A stretch of DNA of 64,000 bases from Henricia sp. BOLD:AAB3569 (Eukaryota > Echinodermata > Asteroidea > Spinulosida > Echinasteridae), in NCBI GenBank assembly GCA_037783545.1, contig JBBELK010000297.1:930001-994000 (forward strand), in the 5' to 3' direction. Within the stretch, counting starts at the first letter, position 1. Every line of letters begins with the position of its first letter. The notes beneath the pieces were generated by a model, which saw only the letters and a list, made by a program, of their open reading frames with translations, was not told the origin of the DNA and ran no database searches. Below are positions 33,890 to 46,099 of this stretch, in pieces. The position numbers were made by a program, and so were the translations under genes.

Positions 33890-34490
33890 CAGTATACATG
33901 ATTGGTAATCTCGAAAATCAGAAATGTTCACAGATTTACGCCTAACTTACACAATATAAACATGATGACCGTAGAAAACTCCCCCTGAAATGGTTTTGTC
34001 TGAAGTGCTATAGTCTTTGAGAAATGAGTAAACAATTATTTTTCGTCTCATGAGACAAACTCAATTCACCCCAAAACCATTTCACCCAAGTGCGATTTCG
34101 TCCCTAAACCACTTCGCCCGAGTGCCATTTCGCCCCAAATCACTTCGTCCAAACACTACATCGCCCCAAATGGTACATGTGTACTTCTCCCCAAAACCAC
34201 TTCATGCACAGGCCGTGGTTCAGGGCGAAATAATAATAATGGAAACTTATAAAGCGCCGGTATCCGCCAAACAAGGCGCTCATGGCGCTGTACAAATAAT
34301 TATTACTCAATACAAATGGTTCAGGGTGAAGTGGTTTTGGGGCAAAATGACGGCAAACCCTTTTTTGACAGTTTTCTCAAAAGTTAGATGAAGTACGGAG
34401 CTGTTTTTTTGCTCAGGTTGGTTTTAATCATGCATATCTTCAATCACACAGGGGGATAAAACTATTTGTAACAGTTTACCAATCATACTA
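33890..34490. mobile_element. MITE with 'agtatacatgattggta' ends, copy 2, with an internal insertion
   Basis: Reverse-oriented relative of 11263-11740. It begins 'agtatacatgattggtaatc' and ends 'gtttaccaatcatacta'. The core has repeated 'cacttcgcccgagtgccatt'-type blocks. About 85 bp at 34227-34312 ('aataataataatggaaactt' to 'acaaataattatt') is absent from copy 1. That segment has 'aaagcgccg' and 'ggcgctgtacaaat', like a SINE tail, and looks like a later insertion. Confidence 0.78.
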
Positions 34491-37131
34491 TCTTTAAACA
34501 TTACTTTCAAACTGCATATCTTACAATTTACCAAGCCGAACCCATCACTAAACCTGGGCAACTTTTACATGTAGGCATGTTCATGAGATGAAGTATAGCC
34601 CACATAGACTGGCATGCAATGTTGGGAGTGCTCATTGAGTTAGCATGTCCTTGGACTAAAATGGGTTAAAATCTGTGTTAAAAGCGTGGTAAAGTGTGTT
34701 ACATTGGGCAAAGGGTAAGGAGGAGCAGCAGGGGGAGGGGGAGGGGGGAAGGGGGGGGGGAGATAAATGGACCACCACGAAATGGCCCCAAAACACCACG
34801 CAAAAAGAGAGTTCCAAAGAAATGGCAAAAAAGGAAGTAACCGCGAAGAGAGCCCCAAGGATGGTATACATGTACACCCTTGCCGGCCATGGGCTCTATT
34901 TTGAGCAGTGCGGGGTTGGGGGCAGCCATTTTAGACCACATCTCACATCATGCATGCTCCTCGTATGGGGAAGGTACTGTATGGTATAGGCAAAGAGCAA
35001 CAATGACTCGGGCTGGGAACAGGTGCCGCTGGCTCGCATAGTACACGTGGCCCACTGCAGCGAGGCAGCAAAAAACAAGCCCATGGCCGAGGCTCGTGCC
35101 TCAGTTTAATATGAAAGAGATTGCTGCGGCTGTTAGCATGGTTAGGAAGCAGAAATAGAATGCAGTTGCTTCTTATTGTTCAGGGTTTCTGCGAAATCCT
35201 GTGAAATCCAAGTTACCCCAACTGCAGTTGGGTTCACCATGTTGTGAGTGATAGAGAAATAGAAGAGCCCATAGCTGGCTAGAGTGTGGGCCATCCCTGG
35301 GGCGCTACTCGTTGTTGCCCATTTTTTTTACCGTTCTTTTGGAACACTTTTTTGCGTGGCGTTTCCAGGAAATAGGGCTGGGAGCGTTTTGGGGCCATTT
35401 CGCAGTGGTCCATTCAGCCCCTGCTGCTAGAGATGATCTAGGCACATGTACACTAAATTGACTATCCGGGTTTGTGCAGCGGGAAAAGAATGTTCCTGTT
35501 AAATTTAGCTCAGGTTACAGGCTACGTCAGCGTTCGAAATGGCACTGGTCCGTTGGCCAAATTACAGTTGAAATCGTTTCGGGCCAGCCAGAAAGCTTCC
35601 CCAAATGGTCCGGCTGTCCAGTTGAATTAAAACAGACATATGCCAGGCATGTGAAATTTCAACATTTCAACGGATTTCCGCATTTTTAATTTACTTAATG
35701 CGCCTTTTTTGGTAATATTCCTGCTTTTTGTTGAGATTGGCAGATTTTATTTTCCGTTTTCTTTACACGTACGTATAGGCATATTGGGTTTATTCACTTA
35801 AATGTTTTTTTTGCAAACACTAAAGGTCGACTGTGTGCAAAATGAACAACCAGAATTGAAATTTGAACCGGGCCACTTGAAAAGCCAATGGGCCAGTCAA
35901 AACTTAAGCCAACTGGTCCTGGTGGCCAGTTCAAGTTGGGAAAAAAGTTAAGGGCAAACGCTGTTTAACGTATGCATGAGAGTGAAATGTCTTACCAGGT
36001 AACATTTAGGTAATGTGGAAAGGGTTCTTGCAAACACACAAGGAACTTACACTGATTGCTGGTTTACTCTGTCATGATCATGATCAGAGCTTTCACTGGA
36101 GTTAAGCCTTGTGTAGTTCATGATTCAACAGGAATTGTTATGTAGGCTTGAGCACTGCATGCCATGTGCTTGTTAGCTGCCAAAACCAGAGTGCAGAAGT
36201 GTTAGCGGTGATGTACATGTGACATGTGTGAGTGCGCTACAGGGTAGGGGAGCGTGGGGCCAGTTGGAACAGTTTTCACAAAATCGTTAATAAAACACTA
36301 ACAGAATTTATTAAAGAAAAAAAAACTATACCATTTTAAGCACGTGTTGTGGGCTACAGATGGGGCCTATGAATGTTAGGACTCGTTGATGGTTTCTCGT
36401 ATTTAATCTATCTTGAATGTGACCATGTCAGCTGTTCCAACTTACCCCACCCAATGGGGTAAGTTGAAACTTACTGTAATCAACCTAATTAGCATGTCAG
36501 ACATTTACACTGTAAATTGGGGTGCTAATTAACCCTGGGTGGGGGGTGGGGTAGGGTATGGGGGTGGGTGTTGGTCATTAGCAACTGCACAAAACAAGAG
36601 CACCACAACAACTTATGCATCAAATAGTTGAGGTCGCTTTTATTTTGCTCACATAGGCCTATAGGCCTAATACCGTTTTTAACTTTTTAAGTTTAAAATG
36701 TTAAAATTGTCAATAAAACCACGGGTCTTGTAACTCAACAACTATTCATAAGTGGTATTAAATCATCCTACCTTATAGCCAAGCTAAGTACAAATGTGCT
36801 GGAGCTAATAATACTTCAAAAAAATCCCTTTTAAAAGATGGACGTTTTCACCAAATATGTCGAAACTTCGAAAGCGCAGCGGCCTAGCCTTCTGTCATCT
36901 ATCCTTCTGTCACGCACGTAACGTACGTGTTAGACTGGTTCCCGCTCCACATATTCCACATACAACGCACGATGAGGACCGGCTGCCGTCTAAGCATTAC
37001 GTCATGCGTTTATTTTTAGGATAGAGCGCACCATTAATTTTAAAAGCGCGCTGCGCGCTACGCGTACGCGGCACGAGTGTATAACAATTTGAAAGGGATT
37101 ATTCCGTATTTGGCCAATAACAATTTAATAT

Positions 37132-37271
37132 ATTAAAGGCACAGGCTCGTCAGCAATGCGAGCGCCAAATTCGTGCCACGAAATAAGCAGCTCGTGTAGC
37201 AAAGGCATGGAGCTGCGTATTTCGTCGCACGAATTTGGCGCGCGCGCATTGCTGACGAGCCTGAGCCTTTA
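37132..37271. mobile_element. 140-bp near-perfect foldback MITE, CpG-rich
   Basis: 'ttaaaggcacaggctcgtca' and 'gcaatgcg' pair with 'cgcattgctgacgagcctga' and 'gcctttaa'. Inside, 'gcgccaaattcgtgccacga' pairs with 'tcgtcgcacgaatttggcgc'. Confidence 0.85.
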
Positions 37272-37702
37272 ACCTTAAAATATTACACATGCCCATTATA
37301 GCGTCAAAGTTGCCAGATGAAAGTCTTGATAGTTTTATATTTTTATTAAGTTATTTTTGTAAAGTCCAGTTCAATTTTTAATATGCGTGTACTAGGTCTT
37401 TTTGTAATTTTTGTAGTATTGCTGCCGTTGCCAAAGGTTTTCTATAACAAGTCTTAACATTTTAGTCATGAGATTTTGTTACTTTAAAGTTCGAAGATCA
37501 TTTTGCAGGAGTAGCATTGCAACTGACCAATGCATTGTGCAGTTATAGCACACCGTCTTTCCTCCGTCTTGCTCCAGCAAATTGAACGACTAACATCGGG
37601 GCTCGGATATCGGCAGGCCTTCTCGCACGACACCACGCCTGTACCTGGTAGCTCCTTGATGACGTGACCTGAGACTGGGCACCGGGAGGCGACGCGACCA
37701 TC

Positions 37703-38190
37703 TCAACCCATCTGAAGGCAGCATGCCGGATTGTAGCATTGTTGACTGCACATCTCCTGACAAGGCCGGTCTCTCCAGAGACCATCCACTGCACTCCGTA
37801 GTCCATGAAGGCACAGTTGGCCGGATACGGATCGTTGTCAGGTTGGTCGACTCTTCAGCACTCGTACCCTTTGCCATCACCATTCAGGAGGAAATACATC
37901 CATCCCCCCTCTACGTCTAAGTCGTTACAGCCGATCGAGAGACCCATGGTCGGTTTGCCGGAGAATTGCTGCTTGTACGTTTGCCAAATGAAATTTTGTT
38001 CTTCGTGCGTGTTAGGAATATCAAGTCTGGCGCCTTTTCCGAAGCATGTGCGATTTGCTTCATACCAAGTCAGTGCTTTATCAGTTATAAAATGGTAGCA
38101 GGATTTGCCAAAGTGCTTCCAATCGCGAGGACAGATGGCAGCCAATGCGATGGTAAGAACACCAAGAAAATGATAGCTTTGGCTAAATGC
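37703..38190 (-). pseudogene. Broken single-exon C-type lectin domain protein
   Basis: The frame read leftward from about 38145 encodes the first half of a C-type lectin domain: 'CPRDWKHFGKSCYHF', 'TWYEANRTCFGKGARLDI' and 'MGLSIGCNDLDVEGGW'. It then meets an in-frame TGA (37855-37857), where family members usually have a tryptophan. The same frame resumes with 'DQPDNDPYPANCAFMDYG', which is typical of the calcium/sugar-binding region with the NC-FM pattern. Shortly after, the expected tryptophan and cysteine continue in another frame, which stops at about 37703. Upstream, a hydrophobic signal-peptide-like stretch (38130-38185) is split between two frames, has no ATG and is preceded by an in-frame TAA. 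Three or four separate defects point to a decayed copy. It was a secreted carbohydrate-binding protein; its ligand cannot be told. An unusual multi-exon arrangement is a less likely explanation. Confidence 0.8.
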
Positions 38191-40071
38191 TGAGCGTTAC
38201 TATAGGATCGATGTTGGTTTGGCTTGTGAGCAGTTCGATCATTCTGGTGATGTGTGGTTGAACAGTTTCAACATGAATCGCATTATTGCTAAATTGCTTC
38301 CTTCAGGCTTCAGCCATCCGTGTCTTTACAAACCTGTTGTAATTAGGCTGATACGAGTCAGCTTGTACATGCTTCTCCATGTTAGACATTTTACCAATCT
38401 ATTTCTTCTGCGATATTGGTTGTTTCATATGGTGTTCAGCACCTGCCATCTCGCATCTCGCATCTTACGTTTCGAATCTCGCATCTCCCCTCTCGCATTC
38501 TGTACTTGACCTAATTGAACTGAGCCGCCGCAATTCGGCCGCACATTCGAAAATGATGGAAAATTCAGAATACAAACACCAGAGGATATTTTCCACACGG
38601 GGCTGATGAAGTGAGACCAATTTTACCATTTTCCTACCTGTCTGAACAGACTCCAGTAAAATTGGTTCATACTGTCCTCCTCAACTTAAACAGTTTAATT
38701 GATTCCAATTGTTCCAAAGCACACTTAATTTGGTTTCAGCTTCCGTTAGCCGCTTATAGATAGTATTCGAACACGTGCGAATAAGCCATTTTGTAAGTCA
38801 AATAATTGTGGAAGTGATGTGCGTGCGCGTTGCGTGTGTCTCTGGTGGGCGTAGCGCGGTTTAGTTCACCAATGGGAGCCTTCATACAGAGCGCTACGCG
38901 TGCTATGGACACACGCGGCGCGCGCGCGCATTGCTTCCGCAGTGGCGCGGCGTTGTTTGACACACGACATGACGTCATGAGAAAGCTATCAATTAATTAG
39001 TACCTAATTACATGTATTAAAAGGCGTCTTGCTTTTAATGCAGCCAGGTACATGTATTCGTGTTGTACGTGCATTGCATTCAACATTATTGTACATATAT
39101 GCCTGTGACAGCTGCACAGAATATTCTGCGTTTTGTCAATTGTTTTCATATTGGGAACATGGATGAGATTCAAACCCAGCCTTTTGACAAAATGCCATGC
39201 ACTCACAAATGTCGTTTGGCCCTTCTCATTCTTATTAACTGCATTACATAATAATTACACGAAATGTTCTGTTTTGCATTTCTATAAAGTGTGTCAGTAT
39301 ACTTACTGGTAGTATACCATTTTACGTTAATTAATTTAAAAATACTTAATTCCATTCATAAACACCTTTTTGTGTAAATCAGTAAAATTCACAAAGATTC
39401 GACAACTTCGCTGTTTGGACATTTTTGTACGGACGAGGGCGGACATCCGGGAACTCTCAGTATAGTGCGTCATCTTGTTCCCAGCATCATTAGTTTGAAA
39501 GTGAATTGGCCACAAGTTTAGAGCGCAGACTCAGCGCGCCGATCTTTTTCATCAGTTGCTACATACAGGCTATGCACGATACTATAGGTACATTACCATG
39601 CACGGACATCCAGGATTTTCCTTGTTATGACATATAAACCATGTAAAAATGTTAGTTTGATGATAAAAACGCAAAATTAGAAGGGAAAGTGTCATGAATT
39701 TACTTAGGAAAAACTTTCAGAGTTGTCCCACTGTTTAGTGCATGAGGTCTCGGTGGGTGTCCGTGCATGGTAATCTTTCCCTATACACTAAAACCAGTGA
39801 ACATTTTCCCTGCGCTTTGACAAATGGACGTTTTAGATTATCAGCGAATGTTCAGACCCAATTACAATGGCACCTGAGTGACCTCACACTTGTATATATT
39901 GCATGTATGTCCATCATGAATTAAAAATCAAAACATGAAATGTGGCACGCAAAGCTCAATCTGACAGTACTGCATTAAAGCTGTTCACATTATATCTATC
40001 ACAATTACTTGAAGAGTATACAGATGCATATACAATGTCAATGCATGTAGGCTCAACTATGTATACACCAT
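38191..40071. other. Gene-free stretch between the lectin pseudogene and C4orf33
   Basis: No exons are recognised. It holds a repeat of pyrimidine-rich 'ctcgcatctcgcatcttacg' units at 38446-38500, a CpG-rich patch at about 38810-38960 with alternating 'gcgcgcgcgc', and the reverse copy of the 8235-8360 repeat at 39590-39780. The C4orf33 3' UTR should lie just left of 40072. Confidence 0.5.
39590..39780. repeat. Dispersed repeat, copy 2, reverse of 8235-8360
   Basis: 'ccaggattttccttgttatg', 'tgttagtttgatgataaaaa' and 'cgcaaaattagaagggaaag' are the complement of the copy in TRAP1 intron 1. Here the unit is longer and is followed by a 'gggtgtccgtgcatgg' block that also occurs, complementary, at its left end ('accatgcacggacatcc'). 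This suggests the full element has inverted ends. Confidence 0.65.
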
Positions 40072-42552
40072 CTAATCCCATAGTGAAGCATCCTGTCCCG
40101 GACTACGGTTGAATGCAGAGAAGTCAATATCATGAAAATATTCCAATCGATGGCTGCAACAAAAAGAAAACAGAACCATACATTTTATTTAAAGCAAAAA
40201 GCCAAAATACATGACTGGAGTAGTCCTTTTCTGCATGATGGTAGCATCTATACCAATTTTGATTCTTTTAGTCATGCCTATACTCGGTGGTAAAATGATG
40301 TAATCGCTAATAGTGACTTCAGTGTATAACTGCATGGGATCAGCTCTAACCTAGCGCTAGTAATGTTTTATGAATACCAAATAGGCTCATGGCCAACTAA
40401 ACATTTGTACAGGCTTTGTAGTAAACATCCAGGCTTAGTAAGATTTTATGAATATAGCCCCGTTCATCAGATCTCAAATTATGGATAAAGTGGACCAAAC
40501 TATACTGGTTCCTGTTATTTTGTTTTTAGCAGTACAAGCATGCATTTGATCGCATTGAAAGGGTAAAAGTATCACCTTTTTAGCATTTGAAAATCTGGTT
40601 TCTGCTTCGAGCACATTCTTGTATTTTGTTCCTTAGCTAATACTCACAAGTCTGGATTGGTGTATTTCTCCGTTGGTACATGGTACAAGGCTTCATATGT
40701 TCTCTCGTCTCCAGATCCATGGATTGCATAAGCATTGAACTTGTTCACTCCCGGTGGCAAGTACTCCAGGGGAAGTTTAGCTAGGCCTGTCCATGTGCCC
40801 TCAACAGAGTCAATTCTTGATTGGAAATCTAAAGGTAGTTTAGTCTGGGTGTAGATGTAAACCGAAAATAAATTCTTCATATTTCCAACATAAAGATATC
40901 ATTTAAAAGTATATAGAAATATAGTGAAATGTAGTGATTCTTTTTATTTATAGAATATGAAAATAAATACTTAAAGTCCTCCAGAACTGTTACCTTGTGA
41001 AACTTTCTTATTCCGTGCAGCATCAGGACTAAGTGTTGGCCATGTCTGAGTTAAACAGAAGAAAACAAATAAAATCTTTATTAGCACCCAAGACAGAGAA
41101 TACGACCACTACAGCGGGACCGGCCGATCAACGTATCCCATATACATCCGCTGCTGAAAGCAGTGAACAGAAGGTTACATATACAGAGACCGTGGACCAC
41201 CACAATATTTAGGACGGGAAATGCCTGCTTGAGTTGAGGAGGAGGTATACATGTATGACTTGATGGCTTAGGCCCCTCGACCGCTATATTTAAAGTTAGT
41301 CAATTTTCCCTCAACCGTTGAGTTTGTTCGCTAGGTACGAAGTATAGTACCAGTATACAGAAGTATAGACAACGTTATGTTTGCCTTCCATTGGCACCAT
41401 TTATATTCATGTAGGCCTACATAACATAAAACAAAACATGAAGAGAGAATCTGTTTCCCTGGAAGAGCTAGCAGATTTTAACACAAAAAATTCATGGAAC
41501 GCTCAATCAACAACTGAAATCATGTTTCAAAACTTCAATGCGGAAAATAGCCAGACTCATGTTTGGCAACATTTACAACTTTATTTTTATACGTGACTTT
41601 TTTGTTGTTTACCGTATATGCTACTCATATGTATAACAGTACTCACGGACAAAGTTCCACTTCCATATATTTTTCATCATCCCCAAGGAAAAAAGCTTCA
41701 ACAACTGCAACAACAAGGTGAATGAGTGATTGTGTTATTGATACTAATAGCCTATACTACTAAAAAAGCGATGAAAATATTTACATTTTTCGTGTATTTT
41801 ACAAAGTTAGTGATTTGGTTGCAGTCGCGACTGTCCGAACTTGGACCCTTTAAAAAAACCGACGCCCAACGACTGAGAATCTTTGAGGTGGATATTGAGG
41901 ATCTCCAGAAGGGACAAGATAATAAATGAGACTATTAACACAAGAGCTAGCATCGTGCAAGACGTAATACACACCATTGAAGCGAAGAGGCTGTCCTACT
42001 TCGGGCACATCAAAAGGATCCCAAACTCCAAACTACAAAAAAATATCAAACTGAAAGGAGTAGGCCTACTGGGAAAAATACCTCACGGACGACCATATAG
42101 GCCATCTATGCGATGGATCGACACCATAAAAACAAGCTGCAGTGCCCCTGGCATTCGCTCCATAACGGAAGCCGACAGAAGAAAGGCGCAAAACCGTCAG
42201 TTTTGGAAGAGTTTCATCAAGCAGCAGCCATCTCTAACTTGAGAGGACGGCGTACTACTACTGATGTGTCACACGTACATATATGTATATAATATACTGA
42301 ATTCAAGTCCAATTTGAAGTATCTTAACCTACCTTCATAGTCCCAGAGTCCATCAAACGATTCTCCCTGTTTTGCCGGTGGTGCATCAGGATTGTTGAAA
42401 AATGGAGCTTTCACCTGTAGCCTCATGCAAGATACATCATCAGAGTCTCTTGTAATATCCAGAGTGATTGGTGCGTGGTCAATAGGTGAACCATCCCACT
42501 GATGTGTAATGGAGAACGCGTGGTGGTTAATGCTCTCTGAAGATCTCGCCAT
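40072..42552 (-). CDS. C4orf33: UPF0462 protein (C4orf33 family), complete, 5 exons
   Basis: This is a conserved animal protein of unknown function, about 200 residues, with a predicted beta-sandwich fold related to carbohydrate-binding modules (from family knowledge, not proved here). Exons (minus): 42552-42333, 41704-41647, 41045-40994, 40844-40648 and 40153-40072. All are GT-AG, with phases 1, 2, 0 and 2 matching at each join, giving 202 residues. Recognisable blocks in order are 'HQWDGSPIDHAPI', 'VKAPFFNNPDAP', 'FDGLWDYE' continuing as 'VVEAFFLGDDEKYMEVELCP' in exon 2, 'HGQHLVLMLHG', then 'LPLEYLPPGVNKFNAYAIHG' and 'YEALYHVP'. The end 'ASLWD' resembles the family C-terminus. The start at 42552 is the only in-frame ATG before the first conserved block. 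Intron 1 contains a retrotransposon remnant on the other strand. No defect is seen. Confidence 0.93.
41840..42242 (+). mobile_element. 5'-truncated, frameshifted non-LTR retrotransposon 3' end
   Basis: The open frame ending at 42242 encodes 'RLSYFGHIKRI' and 'GRPYRPSMRWIDTIKTSC', which is the characteristic region after the reverse transcriptase domain of non-LTR elements (the usual pattern is LxYFGHxxR...GRPxxRWxDxIK). The immediately upstream match 'DAQRLRIFE' is in a different frame, so the frame is broken near 41885. The catalytic YADD region is absent. It lies in C4orf33 intron 1, antisense to that gene. Confidence 0.8.
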
Positions 42553-44698
42553 CTAGATATAACAAAAACATTCAAACAAAACATATCCAATTGTTTTTGT
42601 CATCAACCGTACTTGAGTTAAGCATTTTTTCTGCGAGGTTGTCACATGCCCCACAATCATACTGGAAAAGCAGAAGCCATCGCATTCTGGCGGTTACCAG
42701 GTATATTGTGATCCCAAGTATACAATCGTATGGAAATCACCGGCTGTATGGCTAGTCACACATTCTCGGTTTTGCGTGCCGTTGGCGCTACGATTGGAGT
42801 TCGTATAGTTAATCCTAGTCTATACATGCAGTCAGACCGTACTCAAACCTAGTGACCCATAGTCAATCCTGGCCTTACGAACCGTCTTCAATCGGCAACG
42901 TGTCTTGGTGGAGTTTTGCGTGCAATACTTTGCCGGGATCAATTGGGACGAAATTGAAATCGTATAGTAAAATAGCAGGTAGACCCCTGGTCTCACGACG
43001 TGTACGACGTATCAAGTCTAATGTAAAATGGTGCATAACGGAAGGGTGTTAAGACATGACCGCAGTTTAACCTCTAAAAAATTATCTTTTTTGACATTTT
43101 GTTTATAAGCATGTTGCTTACAAGTGCAACAACATCCCGTAATTTCGCCATTAGGCCGATCTGCACCTATAGCGTTTATAGTATAAGACAAACGTCATCG
43201 CCCTAGTTTTTATTTGGCAGTTTTATTTTGGATTTACCACGGACTAAATATTCCGATCCCCCGGTGGTCATTCGGCAAGTGTGGTACACCTTCAGGAGAC
43301 CCAAGGCCGGTGATGGGCTAGGTCCGTTTGACGGAAATGTACCGCTAGCTTAATGCACTGCCGGGATAATCATATTGTATCTCCATAGACCTCCGCGGGG
43401 ACATGCAGACAGGGCAGACTGAGCACAAGACAAAAATAGACGGGACAGGTAATCACCTCCCAGACTATTTTAATTATTACATAATCACTGCAATTCGAAC
43501 TTCCGCGAAATTAATAGTAGTAGACCCTGGTAGACCTACCCTCAAGCGATTTACTGACTGAATGGGAACTGCCTCAACTTAAAGCGCCAGCCCTATTATA
43601 TAGCTTGTGCGCCTCGGCTGGTTTGGATTCTCCCTTGATAGTACTAGTAGGATCGACCGCCTCTCAATACAGGGCAACTGAAGGTAAGTTAATTAACCCA
43701 CAGCGGACCCTGGTTCCGGAAAATAATTCCAAGTTTCCCCTTCGGCATAACCCACCGTGGTCACACACAAGTAATTATAGTTTTATACAGTGGCCCACGT
43801 TCGAATTAAGACGATGTAGCGCACACTGTAGCCTCCCCGAAGCTCGGCACTCCACACGCACCGTACCGACGCGTCCCAGATGCGAGAGACGAGATCCAAA
43901 CTCTCAATGGGCCGCGCCCTCTCAGCTAGCTACTAGTACTAGCTAATAAGCGCTGCGCTGGCCGCTGATATCGCTGAATCTTTAAATACACATGTGTATG
44001 CTGCGCTTCCGCATTCAGTCAGAGTCGCACATTGCGATAGCGCCCTCTAGTTTACCCACCGCCCTTACAGGGCGCTGGGAACATCGTATAACTAGAGGTA
44101 TTGTGTTTGTGTATAAACACAGACGTACACAAAATACCGACATTAAAATTTAGGGTCAAAGGTCATTGTGTTAATTTTTGCAAATCTTGAAAAACACGCG
44201 CACCAATTTCTTGATTTTAAAATATATTTATATAATTGTTGTTATAAAACTTCACCTTTAAAGGAAAGATGACGTCATGTATGTTTTGACTACACAAACC
44301 TGTTTGGTGGTCAACATGCTCTATAATCACATATGATGAGCTATTTTGCATAAACCTTCCCTCAGAAACTGATTTTGGGACATTTTTAACTTCGTCGCTA
44401 GAGGGCGCCCTTTAAGGTGATGACGTCATCATTTACATTATTAGAATGCCCATTCACCTTGGACACTAACACTACAAGACCGATTTCTGCATGTTGTACC
44501 ACTTTCAAAAAATAGGTCTATTTAAGTGCACTTCATTGTAATATGACACACGATTACGTCATCGCAATGTCATTAAATTTTGGCTATTAATCCATTTTAT
44601 AAGGCAAATAAATTATGTGCTAAGCAAATTGTTGTACTTAGCAGCGCCATGAAATTGGCCCCTGTCTAGGCAAGGCATCGTATTTAGTGGGGTACATT
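42553..44698. other. Intergenic region upstream of C4orf33
   Basis: The C4orf33 promoter should lie in this stretch. I see no confident exon. The part from about 43560 to 44090 is richer in G+C and CpG than its surroundings. After 44090 the sequence is AT-rich, ending in a partial MITE at 44570-44668. Confidence 0.45.
44570..44668. mobile_element. Partial MITE, 'aggggccaatttcat' family
   Basis: 'ttggctattaatccatttta', 'taaggcaaataaatt' and 'catgaaattggcccctg' match the right half of the elements at 54732-54956 and 57765-57984. Confidence 0.65.
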
Positions 44699-44786
44699 AT
44701 GGCGGACGGTGGCTTAAATTTTAGGCGTCGTTGCTCATCCAGTGATTATATATCGATGGGCTTGTGTACTTGGTACGTGCGCAAAC
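44699..44786 (+). CDS. Candidate first coding exon of the CRACD-like gene (uncertain)
   Basis: The ATG at 44699 lies in 'cattATGGCGGACGGTGG', a strong start context. An open frame of 29 codons runs to a strong donor, 'caaac|gtaagtcg', ending in phase 1. The next recognised exon (48035) begins in phase 1, so the join would be in frame. The residues are basic and serine-rich and I do not recognise them. The nearby 'aagATGGCCGCGG' at 44813 is the type of motif often found at TATA-less promoters. Support is only phase, donor and context, so this may be coincidence. Confidence 0.25.
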
Positions 44787-45354
44787 GTAAGTCGAATGGT
44801 GGCGCTATTTTCAAGATGGCCGCGGAATGTGAACAAGACCACTTCTCAATTTTATTCTGCCCTTGGACTTGTTAGATCGGTTTTCCTCTGGATATGGTAG
44901 CATGAGTAGTTAGGCCCTTTACGGTAATCTTGAGTTTCTTTATCAGGCATGACTCGATATTGATATTGCGAGTAAAACATGGTTGGATCATGCTGGTATT
45001 TGTTGGATCCCATTCTGTTGACAATGTGAATGTCAAAATGGATTTGTTGTCGTGTGTTGACGTGTACGTCATGGCATGGTTGATGTGGCACTGCAGATTG
45101 CAGATATGATATACAAAACGTTCGCCCCATTTCCACTAAGCTAAGGCTATTTAAAGGGGCCATGTCAGTTCGCCCCATGCCACTTCGCCCCATCGCCACT
45201 GAAATAATGCTGGACAACTCGTACCCGAGACAACTCGCACCGTACCTGCCGGGATGACTCGAACCCAACAAAAAACTCGTACCCCTTTTCTTTTTATTAT
45301 TTTGTTCTAGTAACATCAATTTGTTTTCTCTTCTCAACATCCTGACAATTTCTA

Positions 45355-45495
45355 GCAAACATCACGGCAAAAGTCAGCAAAGTCGCGACAAAGTCCTGGC
45401 AAAAGTCCTGGGAAATGTTCCGACAAAATTGTGCAAAAGTGTCAGGAAAAGTGGCGACAAAAGTCGTGTCAAACGTCGCGCCAAAACCCCCGGCA
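45355..45495. repeat. Degenerate minisatellite 'gcaaaagtc'
   Basis: 'gcaaaagtcagcaaagtcgc', 'gacaaagtcctggcaaaagt' and 'gcgacaaaagtcgtgtc' show a drifting 10-13-bp unit. A shorter 'actcgtacc'/'gactcgaacc' set precedes it at 45215-45285. Confidence 0.6.
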
Positions 45496-46099
45496 GTAAA
45501 ACAAAATATTAAAGTGAAACGGTTTCATAAAACATGAAAACTAAAAAGTGGCACACGTGTACATGATTTGATAGTACGAGTCGTCCCGTGTACGAAGGAA
45601 TGCACGCAAGTTTTAAGAGTATAACGACCACTGCTGTATGTAGAACATGTAGAGATTTTGATTTTACCCAAAAAATTGCTGTAAAAAAAAATTGGTTAAA
45701 GATTTCGTTTGGAGCTGCATTTTTGATCGTAGAAAAATGCTGTCATTCTGAAAGTATAGGACCTTTAATAATGTCATTTAGTTAAAAACATGCCTATACT
45801 TTCAGCTACTGTACATGTATCTGGAAGTAGTATAATGCCTTCATTCACACACACGTTTATAATGTACCTACCGGTACCTACAGAAGTCAAGTCTGTCGGC
45901 TTTGATGATATATTTAGGAAGATTTTGAGCACTTCTTTTACGCTATCACGTCAAGAAGGAAGGGAACCAAAAACAGATTGCAAGTACAGTATGACATGCG
46001 CATTACAAAAATAGTAAACAGCTTAATTTGACGCGCTGTTATTCCATTTCAGTAATGGGTGGGTTAAAGATACGTGGCCCGGTTCAGTGTTGAGATTAT

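Larger units (their letters stand above)
33193..37702. other. Long gene-free stretch upstream of the CLC coding region
   Basis: The CLC promoter and any 5' UTR exon should lie here, and an exon ending or starting near 33218 is likely. I could not place the transcription start. Contents include the MITE at 33890-34490, a purine-rich run at 34725-34765, a GC-rich, CpG-containing stretch at about 36930-37080 and the foldback at 37132-37271. Scattered short reading frames show no family resemblance. Confidence 0.5.

Noticed and set aside
45110..45200. Full copy of the 'cttcgcccc' MITE
   Set aside because: Only the short 'ttcgccccatgccacttcgc' blocks match; the terminal repeats 'agtatacatgattggta' are missing.
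44852..45358. 168-codon minus-strand reading frame
   Set aside because: No recognisable motif, overlaps the degenerate repeat with 'cttcgcccc' blocks, and has no splice partners that I could find.
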